NCBI RefSeq assembly: GCF_006381105.1
Contig: NZ_VDET01000008.1
Location: forward strand, 248,001-312,000
Length of the DNA stretch: 64,000 bases
Source: Flavicella sediminum
GTDB lineage: Bacteria; Bacteroidota; Bacteroidia; Flavobacteriales; Flavobacteriaceae
Direction of reading: 5' to 3'
The notes under the pieces are model-generated. The model ran no database searches. It worked only from the letters and a program-made list of their open reading frames with translations, and had not been told where the DNA came from. The position numbers and the translations under genes were made by a program. Numbering within the stretch: position 1 is the stretch's first letter; every line of letters starts with the position of its first letter. Shown one piece after another: positions 41,397 through 49,983 of this stretch.

Positions 41397-44300
41397 TTAT
41401 TCTTTTTCAGAATCATCTTTAGTTTGGCTGTTCTGAATTCTATAATCAGAAGGAAGTACCTTAAATAAGGTTTTAAAGCACTTTCTAAAATATTTTAAAT
41501 CGTTGAAGCCAACTTCATAGGCAATTTCAGAAATATTCATTTGCGTTTGAGCAATTAATTGTCCCGCTTTTTTGAGTTTAATGGTTCTGATAAATTCGGT
41601 AATGGATTGATCTGTTATCGCTTTTAATTTTCGATACAAAACAGAGCGACTCATGTTCATTTTATTGGTGAAATAATTGACGTTAAATTCAGGGTCAGAA
41701 ATGTTTTCTTCAATAATTTTGATGGCTTGTTCTAAAAATTGCTCATCGGCAGAAGTGAAAGTTAATTCTTTGGGCTCAAGAATAATGTCTTTTTTAAATT
41801 TAGAGATTAGGCTTTTGCGAGTTTTTAACAAATTGTCGACTCTGATTTCTAAAATGGCATCGTCAAAAGGTTTGGTAATATAGGCATCTGCACCAATTGT
41901 ATATCCTGTTTTTTGATGGGCTTCAGCTGTTTTTGCGGTTAATAATATAACAGGGATATGGCTTGTAGTAATATTTGTTTTGATATGTTCACACAGTTCG
42001 AAGCCATTCATTTCAGGCATCATTACATCGCTAATAATAAGGTCTACTTGTTTTTTGTGAGCAATGTCCACGGCTATTTTTCCATTTTCAGCTTCTAAAA
42101 CCAGATATTTTTTCGTGAAAATTCCTTTTATAAAATTTCGAACATCCTCATTGTCTTCTACAATTAGAAGAGTAGGTGTATGGTTTTCTTTTTCTTGAAG
42201 TTCTGTTTCTTTTGTGTCAGCAATACTGATGTCTTTTTCTAAATAAAAAGGTTGTGTACTGTCAATTTCTTCTTTGAATTCTTGGTTCTCTGTAATTTTT
42301 TGATCTTCATCTAAATGTTCGTCGCCCAAAGGAATACTGACTTTAAAGCAGGTTCCTTTTTCAATTGAACTTGTAACCGAAATTTCTCCTTTGTGCAGTT
42401 CTACCAAACTTTTGGTTAAGGCTAAGCCAATTCCTGTACCTGCCTGTATGCCTTCTTGATCAAATCTATAAAATCGATCAAAGACATAATTTAAAGTTTC
42501 TTTAGGAATGACTTCGCCAAAATTGACGACTTCAATTGTTACAAAAGATGCTTTTGAATTAGTTATTTTAAGACTAATTTTACTATTGTCTTGATTGTAT
42601 TTGAAGGCGTTTGATAAGAGATTGAAAATAATTTTTTTCATTTTAATTTTATCAAACCAAACGTCGAGCGATTCAAAATTAGATTCAAAAATATATTCAA
42701 CGTTTTTATGGTTGGCTAAATCGTTGAATGCAGTTTTTACAGATTTTATAAATGAGATCAGATCGCTTTTGGAAGCGTATAGAACTAATTTTCCGGATTC
42801 ACTTTTTCTGAAATCTAGTATTTGATTGATAAGATCGAGCAGCATGTTTGCATTTCGATTCATAATTTGATGCTGACTTTGAATAAAAGAGTTTCCTTTT
42901 TTCTCTTTCATCATTCTTTGTAAAGGCCCTATAATTAAGGTTAGGGGAGTTCTAAAGTCGTGTGAAATATTGGTAAATAATTTTAATTTCATTTGGTTGA
43001 CTTCCTCCAATTTTTCTTTGTCTAATTTTTCCTGTTTTAGTTCGTTTTTTTCTTTAATACGTGTCAAAGCGAAAGATCGAATGAAATAGCTAATAAGTAA
43101 ACAAACGAAGATATAAATGCTATAAGCCCACCAAGTTTTCCAAGGGGCAGGTAAAATAATGATGCTTATGCTTTTTCCTTTTTCGTTCCAAAGTCCGTCG
43201 CTATTGGATGCTTTTACTTTAAATAAATATGTACCTTCATCTAAATTGGTGTAGTTGGCTTCTTTTTTGTTTTCAACATAATTCCAATTTTTATCAAAAC
43301 CCACCAGTTGATAAGCGTATTGATTTTTATTGGCTTGAGAATAGCTTAAAGCGGTAAAATTGATGCTAAAATCGTTTTGATCGTGTTTCAGTTTTATTTC
43401 TTGAATATTGTCAATTGAATTTAAATAAGGCTTATTGTTGACTTTTATAGCGCTGATGTTGACTTTTGGAACAAACGTATTTTCAATAATACTCCTCGGA
43501 TTGAAATAATTAAGACCGTTGGTTCCTCCAAACATTAAAATACCATTGTCGTTTTTATGCGCTGCGCCATAATTAAATTCATTTCCTTGCAATCCATCAG
43601 ATTCATCGAAGTTTTTAATTTTTTTTGTCAACAAGTTTAATCGACTAATTCCATTATTTGTACTCACCCAAATATTATTATCATCATCGGGAAGTATGGC
43701 GTAAATGACTTCGTTGAGTAGGCCTTCTGCAATACCATACTTTTTGCTTTCTTTGGTTTTAGGGTTGAATTCGAAAAGTCCTTGGCCTTCAGTTCCTGTC
43801 CAAATGGTGTTATCGTTTTCCTCAAAAACACAATTTATTCTGGGTTTGTAGCCTTTTGACTTGATGATATGAAGGTCTTCTGTTTTTTTTGTACGAATAT
43901 TAACTTTTGACAATCCGCCTGAGCCACCCGTAAAAATAATTTCAGGATTGTTAGCTTGTTGAAGACAATTATGAAATTTTATCTCGCTTTCTAATCGCGT
44001 AAATTCTTTAGTGCTTGTATTGTAAGTAATAGCCCCATTGTTTTCGGTCCCTATCCAAATATTATGGTCAATATCTTCCAACAAAGAAATGATTCGATAG
44101 TTTTTTAACTCAATTCCATTGGCTTGTTTTTTATTGAGTTTTTCAAAAACATAAGGTTTTTTCTTTGTGTTTAAAAAATTCAAACCCCCATCGTGAGTTC
44201 CAATCCATAAATTTTCATTTTGATCAAGAACCATGGATTTGATGTTGTTTGAACTGATAGATTTAGCATCCTTTGGATCGTGGGTATAGTAGGTAAATTG

Positions 44301-45494
44301 TTCTGTTTTTTTATTGAAATAATTAAGTCCCCCACCTTCAGTTCCAATCCAAAAATTGTTTTCTTTTGTTTCTAAGATAGAACTTACTACTTTATAGTTT
44401 AGCATGTTTGGTGATGCACCAGAGGAAATTTGTTTGAAGTTATCGTAGCTATGATCAAAATAGTTGATACCGCCAGCCCAAGTTCCAATCCACATATCGC
44501 CTTTTGAATCTTTGATGATTTTATAGATGGAGTTTTGGCTTAAACTTTTAGGATTGTTTTCGTTGTGGGTAAATTTTTTAAAAATTTGATGCTTGGTGTT
44601 TAAAATTTGCAAGCCTGAATACGTTCCGATCCATAAATTATGGTTTGAATCTTCGGCAATAGATCGAACCCCCGTTTTTATTTTTTTTTCATTTTTGAAT
44701 AAAAAGTCTTCAAATTGAGTTGTATGCGCAGGTAAAAAAGCAATACCATTTTCGTAGCCTAACCAAATGGTCCCCCTGCTATCTTGAAATAAAACAGGTG
44801 TATTGCTTATATGTGCAGCCTTGTTTGTGTTTTTAGGGTATTCATAATGCTCCCAAGTGTTGGTTGCTAAATGAACACGGTCAATTTTTTCAATTGTACA
44901 GATCCACAAATAACCGTCATTGGTGTTTAGAAAACAGCGTGTATTATTGTGACTTGGTGAGTTGAGGTTGGTAGAATCGTTCTTTATATACGTTGAAATA
45001 TTTTTCTTGTAATTGATATCTGTAATTCCTTTTTTAGAGCTTACATAAATACGATTCTTGTTTGTTTGTGTAATATCCCAAATTTGGTTGTCACTAACAC
45101 TAATTCCATTGCTATTTGTTTTTATTTGCAGGAAATTATTTTGTTCGGGCTTAAATAAGTTCAAGCCATTTTTTGTTCCTATCCAAATATTTTTATCATT
45201 GTCTTCAAAAATACAGGTAACCCAGCTGTGACTTATGCTTGTACTGTCTTCGGAATTGTGTCTGTAATTGATAAATCGAGTACCGTCAAATTTATTCAAG
45301 CCATCTCTGGTACCAAACCATAAATAACCTTTAGAATCTTGTGTAATGGAAACAATAGAACTTTGAGTTAGGCCGTCTTTTGTGGTGAAATTTTTAAAAC
45401 TTAAATTACTAGGAGCGATATAGTTTTTTTGAGCGATTGCCATAAAAACGGAACTAAAAAAAAGTAGAACGAGGGCTATATGTTTCCTATTCAT
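41397..45494 (-). CDS. Hybrid two-component system sensor/regulator (HTCS) of the GAG locus
   Basis: 1365 residues. Signal peptide, then about 14 propeller repeats (motifs such as DSKGYLWFGTRDGLNKFD and ENLWIGTHDGGLNF) to about 690. A Y_Y_Y domain (to about 765), one membrane helix (about 775-800), HisKA with His845 in NISHDFRTPLTL, and HATPase (FDRFYRFDQEGIQAGTGIGLALTKS, shown in part) follow. A receiver domain has Asp1156 in IISDVMMPEMNG, and an AraC-type DNA-binding domain covers about 1265-1360. All functional residues are intact. HTCS proteins bind oligosaccharide in the periplasm and activate the neighbouring locus. Only 3 nt separate it from lacI upstream, so both share a transcript. 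Confidence 0.95.
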   Translation of the reverse strand: MNRKHIALVLLFFSSVFMAIAQKNYIAPSNLSFKNFTTKDGLTQSSIVSITQDSKGYLWFGTRDGLNKFDGTRFINYRHNSEDSTSISHSWVTCIFEDNDKNIWIGTKNGLNLFKPEQNNFLQIKTNSNGISVSDNQIWDITQTNKNRIYVSSKKGITDINYKKNISTYIKNDSTNLNSPSHNNTRCFLNTNDGYLWICTIEKIDRVHLATNTWEHYEYPKNTNKAAHISNTPVLFQDSRGTIWLGYENGIAFLPAHTTQFEDFLFKNEKKIKTGVRSIAEDSNHNLWIGTYSGLQILNTKHQIFKKFTHNENNPKSLSQNSIYKIIKDSKGDMWIGTWAGGINYFDHSYDNFKQISSGASPNMLNYKVVSSILETKENNFWIGTEGGGLNYFNKKTEQFTYYTHDPKDAKSISSNNIKSMVLDQNENLWIGTHDGGLNFLNTKKKPYVFEKLNKKQANGIELKNYRIISLLEDIDHNIWIGTENNGAITYNTSTKEFTRLESEIKFHNCLQQANNPEIIFTGGSGGLSKVNIRTKKTEDLHIIKSKGYKPRINCVFEENDNTIWTGTEGQGLFEFNPKTKESKKYGIAEGLLNEVIYAILPDDDNNIWVSTNNGISRLNLLTKKIKNFDESDGLQGNEFNYGAAHKNDNGILMFGGTNGLNYFNPRSIIENTFVPKVNISAIKVNNKPYLNSIDNIQEIKLKHDQNDFSINFTALSYSQANKNQYAYQLVGFDKNWNYVENKKEANYTNLDEGTYLFKVKASNSDGLWNEKGKSISIIILPAPWKTWWAYSIYIFVCLLISYFIRSFALTRIKEKNELKQEKLDKEKLEEVNQMKLKLFTNISHDFRTPLTLIIGPLQRMMKEKKGNSFIQSQHQIMNRNANMLLDLINQILDFRKSESGKLVLYASKSDLISFIKSVKTAFNDLANHKNVEYIFESNFESLDVWFDKIKMKKIIFNLLSNAFKYNQDNSKISLKITNSKASFVTIEVVNFGEVIPKETLNYVFDRFYRFDQEGIQAGTGIGLALTKSLVELHKGEISVTSSIEKGTCFKVSIPLGDEHLDEDQKITENQEFKEEIDSTQPFYLEKDISIADTKETELQEKENHTPTLLIVEDNEDVRNFIKGIFTKKYLVLEAENGKIAVDIAHKKQVDLIISDVMMPEMNGFELCEHIKTNITTSHIPVILLTAKTAEAHQKTGYTIGADAYITKPFDDAILEIRVDNLLKTRKSLISKFKKDIILEPKELTFTSADEQFLEQAIKIIEENISDPEFNVNYFTNKMNMSRSVLYRKLKAITDQSITEFIRTIKLKKAGQLIAQTQMNISEIAYEVGFNDLKYFRKCFKTLFKVLPSDYRIQNSQTKDDSEKE

Positions 45495-45497
45495 AAA

Positions 45498-46514
45498 TTA
45501 GTTGATTGAAGAGTTTCTAATAATTAATTCGGAATTTAAGACAATTGATTGATCTTTGGTATCTGCTTTTTTGTTTTTTATTTGCCCTAATAATATAGTA
45601 GCTGCAATTTTACCCATTTTAAAATCAGGTTGGTTTACAGTTGTTAAAGAAGGTTCAATAACTTCTGAAATTGGATCATTGTTAAAACCAACAACAGCAA
45701 TGTCTTCAGGAATGCGAATGCCTTGGGTTTTTAAATATTTCATGGCGCCAATTGCTGCGGTGTCATTGGCGGAAAAGATAGCGTCGATATTTTTTAAATT
45801 CATGATCTTTTTGGCAGCCTTTATCCCTTCTTTTTCAGACAAACCCGATTCGTGACAATAGTCTTCGTTTACCTCAATATTGTGTTTTTTCAAAGCATCT
45901 TTATAACCGCGTTTTCTGTTTTGATACAATTCAATTTCTTGTGGTCCTGAGAAATGAAATATATTTTTCCGACCACTTTGAATGAGATGTTCTGTAGCGT
46001 CAAAACTTGCTTTGTAATCGTCAATACTTACCGCTGTACAATTGTGAAAATGACAAGGTCGGTCGTAAAATACAATTGGTGATCCATGGTCGTAATACGA
46101 TTGTAAATGCTCATAGGATGTTGTTTCCATAGAGATCGAAATTAAAATTCCATCCACTCGATTGGCAAGCAAAGTTTCTATCAATTTCTTTTCTCGATCG
46201 ATACTTTCTAAAGATTGGCAAATGACCACATTGAAGCCTGCTTCATAAGCGGTTTCTTCAATTCCGGCAATTACCGTAGAGAAGAAGTTTCTCGAAATTC
46301 TTGGTACAATAACGCCAATGGTATTGGTTCTGTTTGTTCTAAGATTGGAAGCCAAACTATTTCTTTGATAGCCTAATTCTGCTGCTTTTTTAGCAATTTT
46401 TTCCTTGGTTTTTTTAGAGACTCTTGGGCTGTCATTTAAAGCTCTAGATACGGTAGAACTGTCAATGTTTAAAGCGCTAGAGATGTCATGAATGGTGATT
46501 TTATTGGATTTCAT
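45498..46514 (-). CDS. LacI-family regulator of kdu, TRAP and HTCS genes
   Basis: 338 residues. Helix-turn-helix ITIHDISSALNIDSSTVSRALN at about 6-27, hinge helix YQRNSLASNLR with the Leu-Ala pair that opens the central CG step, then a type I periplasmic-binding-protein sensor (NTIGVIVPRISRNFFSTV). A 22-bp CG-centred palindrome lies in the divergent region to kduI and recurs at the TRAP operon. Control of uronate catabolism is inferred, probably with an intermediate such as KDG or 5-keto-4-deoxyuronate as inducer. The gene is followed after 3 nt by the HTCS gene. Confidence 0.9.
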   Translation of the reverse strand: MKSNKITIHDISSALNIDSSTVSRALNDSPRVSKKTKEKIAKKAAELGYQRNSLASNLRTNRTNTIGVIVPRISRNFFSTVIAGIEETAYEAGFNVVICQSLESIDREKKLIETLLANRVDGILISISMETTSYEHLQSYYDHGSPIVFYDRPCHFHNCTAVSIDDYKASFDATEHLIQSGRKNIFHFSGPQEIELYQNRKRGYKDALKKHNIEVNEDYCHESGLSEKEGIKAAKKIMNLKNIDAIFSANDTAAIGAMKYLKTQGIRIPEDIAVVGFNNDPISEVIEPSLTTVNQPDFKMGKIAATILLGQIKNKKADTKDQSIVLNSELIIRNSSIN

Positions 46515-46584
46515 TGCTACAGTTAATTAGGTTTGGTTGGAACCCTTTGGAGTTAATATATTAAAATTAATTGGAATTATTTCA

Positions 46585-46615
46585 CAAACATAGGAAAATA
46601 AAAACAAAAATACAA
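46585..46615 (-). promoter_or_regulatory. Promoter of the lacI-HTCS operon
   Basis: On the minus strand a TTG (46615-46613), within the palindromic operator, is followed after 20 nt by TATGTTTG (46592-46585), an exact TAnnTTTG -7 box. The start codon is 71 nt further at 46514. Confidence 0.65.
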
Positions 46616-46628
46616 TCGATTGTATTTT
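46607..46628. promoter_or_regulatory. 22-bp LacI operator between lacI and kduI
   Basis: A perfect palindrome with core TACAATCGATTGTA, identical over all 22 bp to 13254-13275 in front of the TRAP operon. Its two arms contain the -33 TTG of both divergent promoters, so one bound dimer could block both directions. Confidence 0.82.
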
Positions 46629-46650
46629 CAGAAATATTTACTACTTTTAC
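46620..46650 (+). promoter_or_regulatory. Promoter of the kduI-kduD-DUF4861 operon
   Basis: TTG at 46620-46622, inside the operator, is followed after 19 nt by TACTTTTAC (46642-46650), near the TAnnTTTG consensus. The kduI start is at 46685. Confidence 0.62.
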
Positions 46651-46684
46651 AAAAATTTAAAATTAATATCACAGAAATAATATC

Positions 46685-47527
46685 ATGGAAGAAAAATTTG
46701 AAGTAAGGTATGCAGCTTCTCCAAGAGAAGTAAAAACAATGGATACTACAGAATTAAGAGATGAGTTTTTAGTACAAGACTTATTAGTAGCTGATAAAGT
46801 TAAATTAGTATACTCGCACTACGATAGATATATAGTAGGAGGTGCAGTTCCGGTTGCAGGTCCTTTAGATTTAGAGACAATTGATCCTTTAAAATCGTCA
46901 TACTTTTTAGAAAGAAGAGAATTAGGAGCTATCAACGTTGGAGGAAAAGGTTCTGTATCTGTTGATGGAGAAGTTTTTGATGTAGACTTTAAAGAAGCTT
47001 TGTATATTGGTAAAGGTGCTAAATCTGTAGTTTTTTCAAGTGCAGATGCTTCAAATCCAGCGAAGTTTTACTTAAACTCAACACCAGCTCATAAAGCTTT
47101 TCCAAATAAAAAAGTAGGAAGAGACGAAGCTGAAATTGTTGAATTGGGAGCTCCTGAAACAGTAAATGCAAGAACGCTTAGAAAACTAATTGTAAATAGT
47201 ATTGTTGATACTTGTCAATTGCAAATGGGAATGACGGAAATCAAATCAGGTTCAGCATGGAATACAATGCCTGCACATGTTCATGATAGAAGAATGGAAG
47301 TGTATTTCTATTTTGAAATTCCTGAAGAGCAAGCTGTTTGTCACTTTATGGGTGAAACTTCAGAAACAAGACATATTTGGATGGCAAACAATGAGGCAGT
47401 GATTTCACCACCTTGGTCAATTCATTCAGGTGCTGGTACAAGTAATTATACGTTTATTTGGGGTATGGCTGGTGAAAACTTAGACTATGGAGATATGGAT
47501 GTTTGTAAAATCACGGATTTAAAATAA
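46685..47527 (+). CDS. kduI: 5-dehydro-4-deoxy-D-glucuronate isomerase
   Basis: 280 residues, the normal length for KduI. The cupin metal site is visible in WNTMPAHVHDRRMEVYFYFE (two His and a Glu) with a further His in WSIHSGAGTSNYTFIW. It isomerises 5-keto-4-deoxyuronate to 3-deoxy-D-glycero-2,5-hexodiulosonate, the step after GH88 action. It is the first gene of a three-gene operon, 6 nt before kduD, and its promoter overlaps the LacI operator. Confidence 0.95.
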   Translation: MEEKFEVRYAASPREVKTMDTTELRDEFLVQDLLVADKVKLVYSHYDRYIVGGAVPVAGPLDLETIDPLKSSYFLERRELGAINVGGKGSVSVDGEVFDVDFKEALYIGKGAKSVVFSSADASNPAKFYLNSTPAHKAFPNKKVGRDEAEIVELGAPETVNARTLRKLIVNSIVDTCQLQMGMTEIKSGSAWNTMPAHVHDRRMEVYFYFEIPEEQAVCHFMGETSETRHIWMANNEAVISPPWSIHSGAGTSNYTFIWGMAGENLDYGDMDVCKITDLK

Positions 47528-47533
47528 TAGAAT

Positions 47534-48328
47534 ATGTCGATAAATTTATTTGATTTAACAGGAAAAGTAGCCTTGGTTACTGGAAGTACGCACGGTCTAG
47601 GTATGGCAATGGCTACTGGATTAGGAAATGCAGGTGCAACTATTATTGTGAATGGGAATTCTTCTCAAACAAAATTAGATGCTGCAGTGGCTGCCTATAA
47701 AGAATTAGGCATCAATGCGCATGGTTATTTATTTAATGTAACTGATGAAAAAGCAGTGCAAGAAAATATCCAAAAAATTGAAGCTGAAGTTGGAGTGATT
47801 GATATTTTGGTGAACAATGCCGGAATTATTAAAAGAACGCCTTTAGTAGAAATGGAAGTTGCCGATTTTGAAGAGGTAATTAAGGTAGATTTAGTTTCTC
47901 CTTTTATTGTTTCTAAACATGTTGTAAAAGGTATGATTGCTCGTAAACAAGGAAAGATTATCAATATCTGTTCTATGATGAGTGAGTTGGGAAGAAATTC
48001 TGTTGGGGCTTATGCGGCTGCAAAAGGAGGTTTAAAAATGTTGACGCAAAACATGGCTACAGAATGGGCTAAGTTTAATATTCAAACAAATGGAATTGGT
48101 CCTGGATATTTTGCAACAAGTCAAACGGAACCTATCCGTGTAGATGGACATCCTTTCAACGATTTTATCGTAAACAGAACGCCAGCAGGTGTTTGGGGAG
48201 ATCCAAATGATTTACAAGGAGCGGCTATATTTTTGAGTTCGAATGCAAGTAATTTTGTAAACGGACAAGTTGTTTATGTTGATGGAGGAATTTTAGCGAC
48301 AATTGGAAAACCTTCTAATGAAGATTAA
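47534..48328 (+). CDS. kduD: 2-dehydro-3-deoxy-D-gluconate 5-dehydrogenase (SDR)
   Basis: 264 residues of the classical short-chain dehydrogenase family. NAD-binding TGSTHGLGMAMA near residue 17, NNAGI, and the catalytic Ser-Tyr-Lys set with YAAAKGG are present. YVDGGI near the C-terminus is typical of KduD/gluconate 5-dehydrogenases. Next to kduI it should reduce the diketo product to 2-keto-3-deoxygluconate. On its own the sequence could also be called gluconate 5-dehydrogenase; the operon favours KduD. Confidence 0.9.
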   Translation: MSINLFDLTGKVALVTGSTHGLGMAMATGLGNAGATIIVNGNSSQTKLDAAVAAYKELGINAHGYLFNVTDEKAVQENIQKIEAEVGVIDILVNNAGIIKRTPLVEMEVADFEEVIKVDLVSPFIVSKHVVKGMIARKQGKIINICSMMSELGRNSVGAYAAAKGGLKMLTQNMATEWAKFNIQTNGIGPGYFATSQTEPIRVDGHPFNDFIVNRTPAGVWGDPNDLQGAAIFLSSNASNFVNGQVVYVDGGILATIGKPSNED

Positions 48329-48341
48329 TAAAAATTATACA

Positions 48342-49520
48342 ATGAGAAATACATATACCTTGGTTTGCTTACTAAGTATAGTTTTGACCACTGCTTGTTC
48401 TTCGAGCAAGCAGTCCAAAACGTTCTTAGTAAAAAATTCGTTGTCAATAGAGCGTTCTAATGAAACTATTGAACTTTCAAAAGAAAAATTAGGAGTTACT
48501 GATTTGTCGACTGTTGGTTTAAAAGATCTTGCTACAGGAAATTTACAAATTACCCAATTGGTTGATAATGATGGCGATGGGGTAATGGATGTTTTGTTGT
48601 TTCAACCTAAAGTTAAGGCAACTTCGGAAGCTAAATTTGAAGTCGTTACTATTACAGAAGCTGAACAGCCTAAAGCAGAGTTGGTGTGTTATTCTCGTTT
48701 TGTACCTGAAAGAACGGATGATTATACTTGGGAAAACGACAAAGTTGCTTTTCGTGTATATGGTCCAGTTGCGCAGCAACTTAAAGAATCTGGTAAGCCT
48801 GGTGGAACACTTTCTAGTGGAGTAGATGCTTGGTTGAAAAAAGTGGAATATCCTATTATCAATAAGTGGTATCATGAAGAATTGGTTTCAAAAACGAGTT
48901 CGTATCATGAAGATACAGGTGAAGGTTGTGATAATTTTCATGTAGGTGTAAGTAGAGGTGTTGGTGGAATTGCTGTAAAAAATGCAGGTGAATTTTACTA
49001 CTCTAAAAATTATACAAAATGGAGAACGATCACTACAGGACCTATTCGTACAAGTTTTTATTTAGAATATGAATCTTGGGATGCTGGAGGAAACTTGATC
49101 AAAGAAAGTAAAATTGTTTCTTTAGATAAAGGAAATAATTTCTCTAAATTTGAGACATCTATAGAAGGAACTGAAACTATTTCGGCAGGTTTAACTTTGC
49201 ACGAGAAAGATGGAGAAGTTACCGGAAATATTTCAAACGGTTGGGTTAGCTACTGGCAACCACATTTAGGTTCAGAAATAGGTACGGCTATTATTGCCGA
49301 CAAAGCGACGTTTAAAGATTTTGAAAAATACGATGTAGAAGCTGCAGATTTAAGTAATGCTTATGCACACTTAAACGTAACTAATGGAAAAGTGGTGTAT
49401 TATTCAGGTTTTGCTTGGAAAGAAAGCAAACAATATCCTACAAATGCTAGTTGGGTGTCTTATTTGAATTTATTTTCTAGTCAAATAAACAATCCTTTAG
49501 AGCTTGTGTTTATTCCTTAA
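48342..49520 (+). CDS. DUF4861 family lipoprotein in the kdu operon
   Basis: 392 residues from the ATG at 48342, which starts a lipoprotein signal (LVCLLSIVLTTACSSS). The ATG at 48303 lies inside kduD and adds a non-signal leader. Conserved blocks include VDNDGDGVMDVLLFQP, VAFRVYGP, SYHEDTGEGCDNFHVGVSRGVGG and FYYSKNYTKWRTITTGPIRTSF (shown in part), as in DUF4861 proteins that recur in uronic-acid polysaccharide loci. The TGEGCDNFHVG-type block is a candidate active or binding site. Co-transcription with kduI/kduD ties it to unsaturated uronates, but its role is unknown. Confidence 0.78.
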   Translation: MRNTYTLVCLLSIVLTTACSSSKQSKTFLVKNSLSIERSNETIELSKEKLGVTDLSTVGLKDLATGNLQITQLVDNDGDGVMDVLLFQPKVKATSEAKFEVVTITEAEQPKAELVCYSRFVPERTDDYTWENDKVAFRVYGPVAQQLKESGKPGGTLSSGVDAWLKKVEYPIINKWYHEELVSKTSSYHEDTGEGCDNFHVGVSRGVGGIAVKNAGEFYYSKNYTKWRTITTGPIRTSFYLEYESWDAGGNLIKESKIVSLDKGNNFSKFETSIEGTETISAGLTLHEKDGEVTGNISNGWVSYWQPHLGSEIGTAIIADKATFKDFEKYDVEAADLSNAYAHLNVTNGKVVYYSGFAWKESKQYPTNASWVSYLNLFSSQINNPLELVFIP

Positions 49521-49543
49521 TTCATAGGTTTAAAAATAAAAAG

Positions 49544-49577
49544 AAACCCCTTTACAGCAATGTAAAGGGGTTTTTGT
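49544..49577. terminator. Bidirectional terminator after the kdu operon
   Basis: AAACCCCTTTACA and TGTAAAGGGGTTT pair across a 4-nt loop with A- and T-runs. It lies between two convergent genes (stops at 49520 and 49595). Confidence 0.92.
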
Positions 49578-49594
49578 TTGATTAAAATAATTCC

Positions 49595-49972
49595 TTAAAG
49601 ATTCGAAAGTATTCGTTCTTTGCAAATTTGTAACATCCGTTTGTTACACTCCTTTTCTATAGTGCGGTAGGTTTGTAATTCTTCAAGTGTAAAGAATGCT
49701 ATGATAACACCGATTAATTGGTTTCTCAGATTTTTGTCTTTTGTAAAGATACTGTCAAGAAAACCTGTTAATTTTTCTTTTGAAAGCTCCTTATAAGCTG
49801 CATTCGTTTTAGAAATAGAGGCAAATACCATTTCTGTGATAAGCTCATGTTGTAGTTTTATAACAGGTCGTAAAACAGTATTTTGTACATACTCTTCTGT
49901 ACTTGTCTGCTCAGAAGTGCTTGCCTTTTTTATTTCGGGTCGTAGTTTTTTTATAATTTCTGAACGGATCAT
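49595..49972 (-). CDS. Conserved-looking small protein next to fdhF, function unknown
   Basis: 125 residues, predicted helical, with no signal peptide or membrane segment. It begins MIRSEIIKKLRPEIKKAS and contains ENQLIGVI-like hydrophobic helices (NQLIGVIIAFFTLEELQTY) and two cysteines near the C-terminus (KECNKRMLQICKE). It starts 11 nt after the FdhF-like gene on the same strand, so it is probably in that operon and may be an assembly or partner protein of the molybdoenzyme. I do not recognise the family. Confidence 0.6.
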   Translation of the reverse strand: MIRSEIIKKLRPEIKKASTSEQTSTEEYVQNTVLRPVIKLQHELITEMVFASISKTNAAYKELSKEKLTGFLDSIFTKDKNLRNQLIGVIIAFFTLEELQTYRTIEKECNKRMLQICKERILSNL

Positions 49973-49983
49973 TTTTTAAGTTT

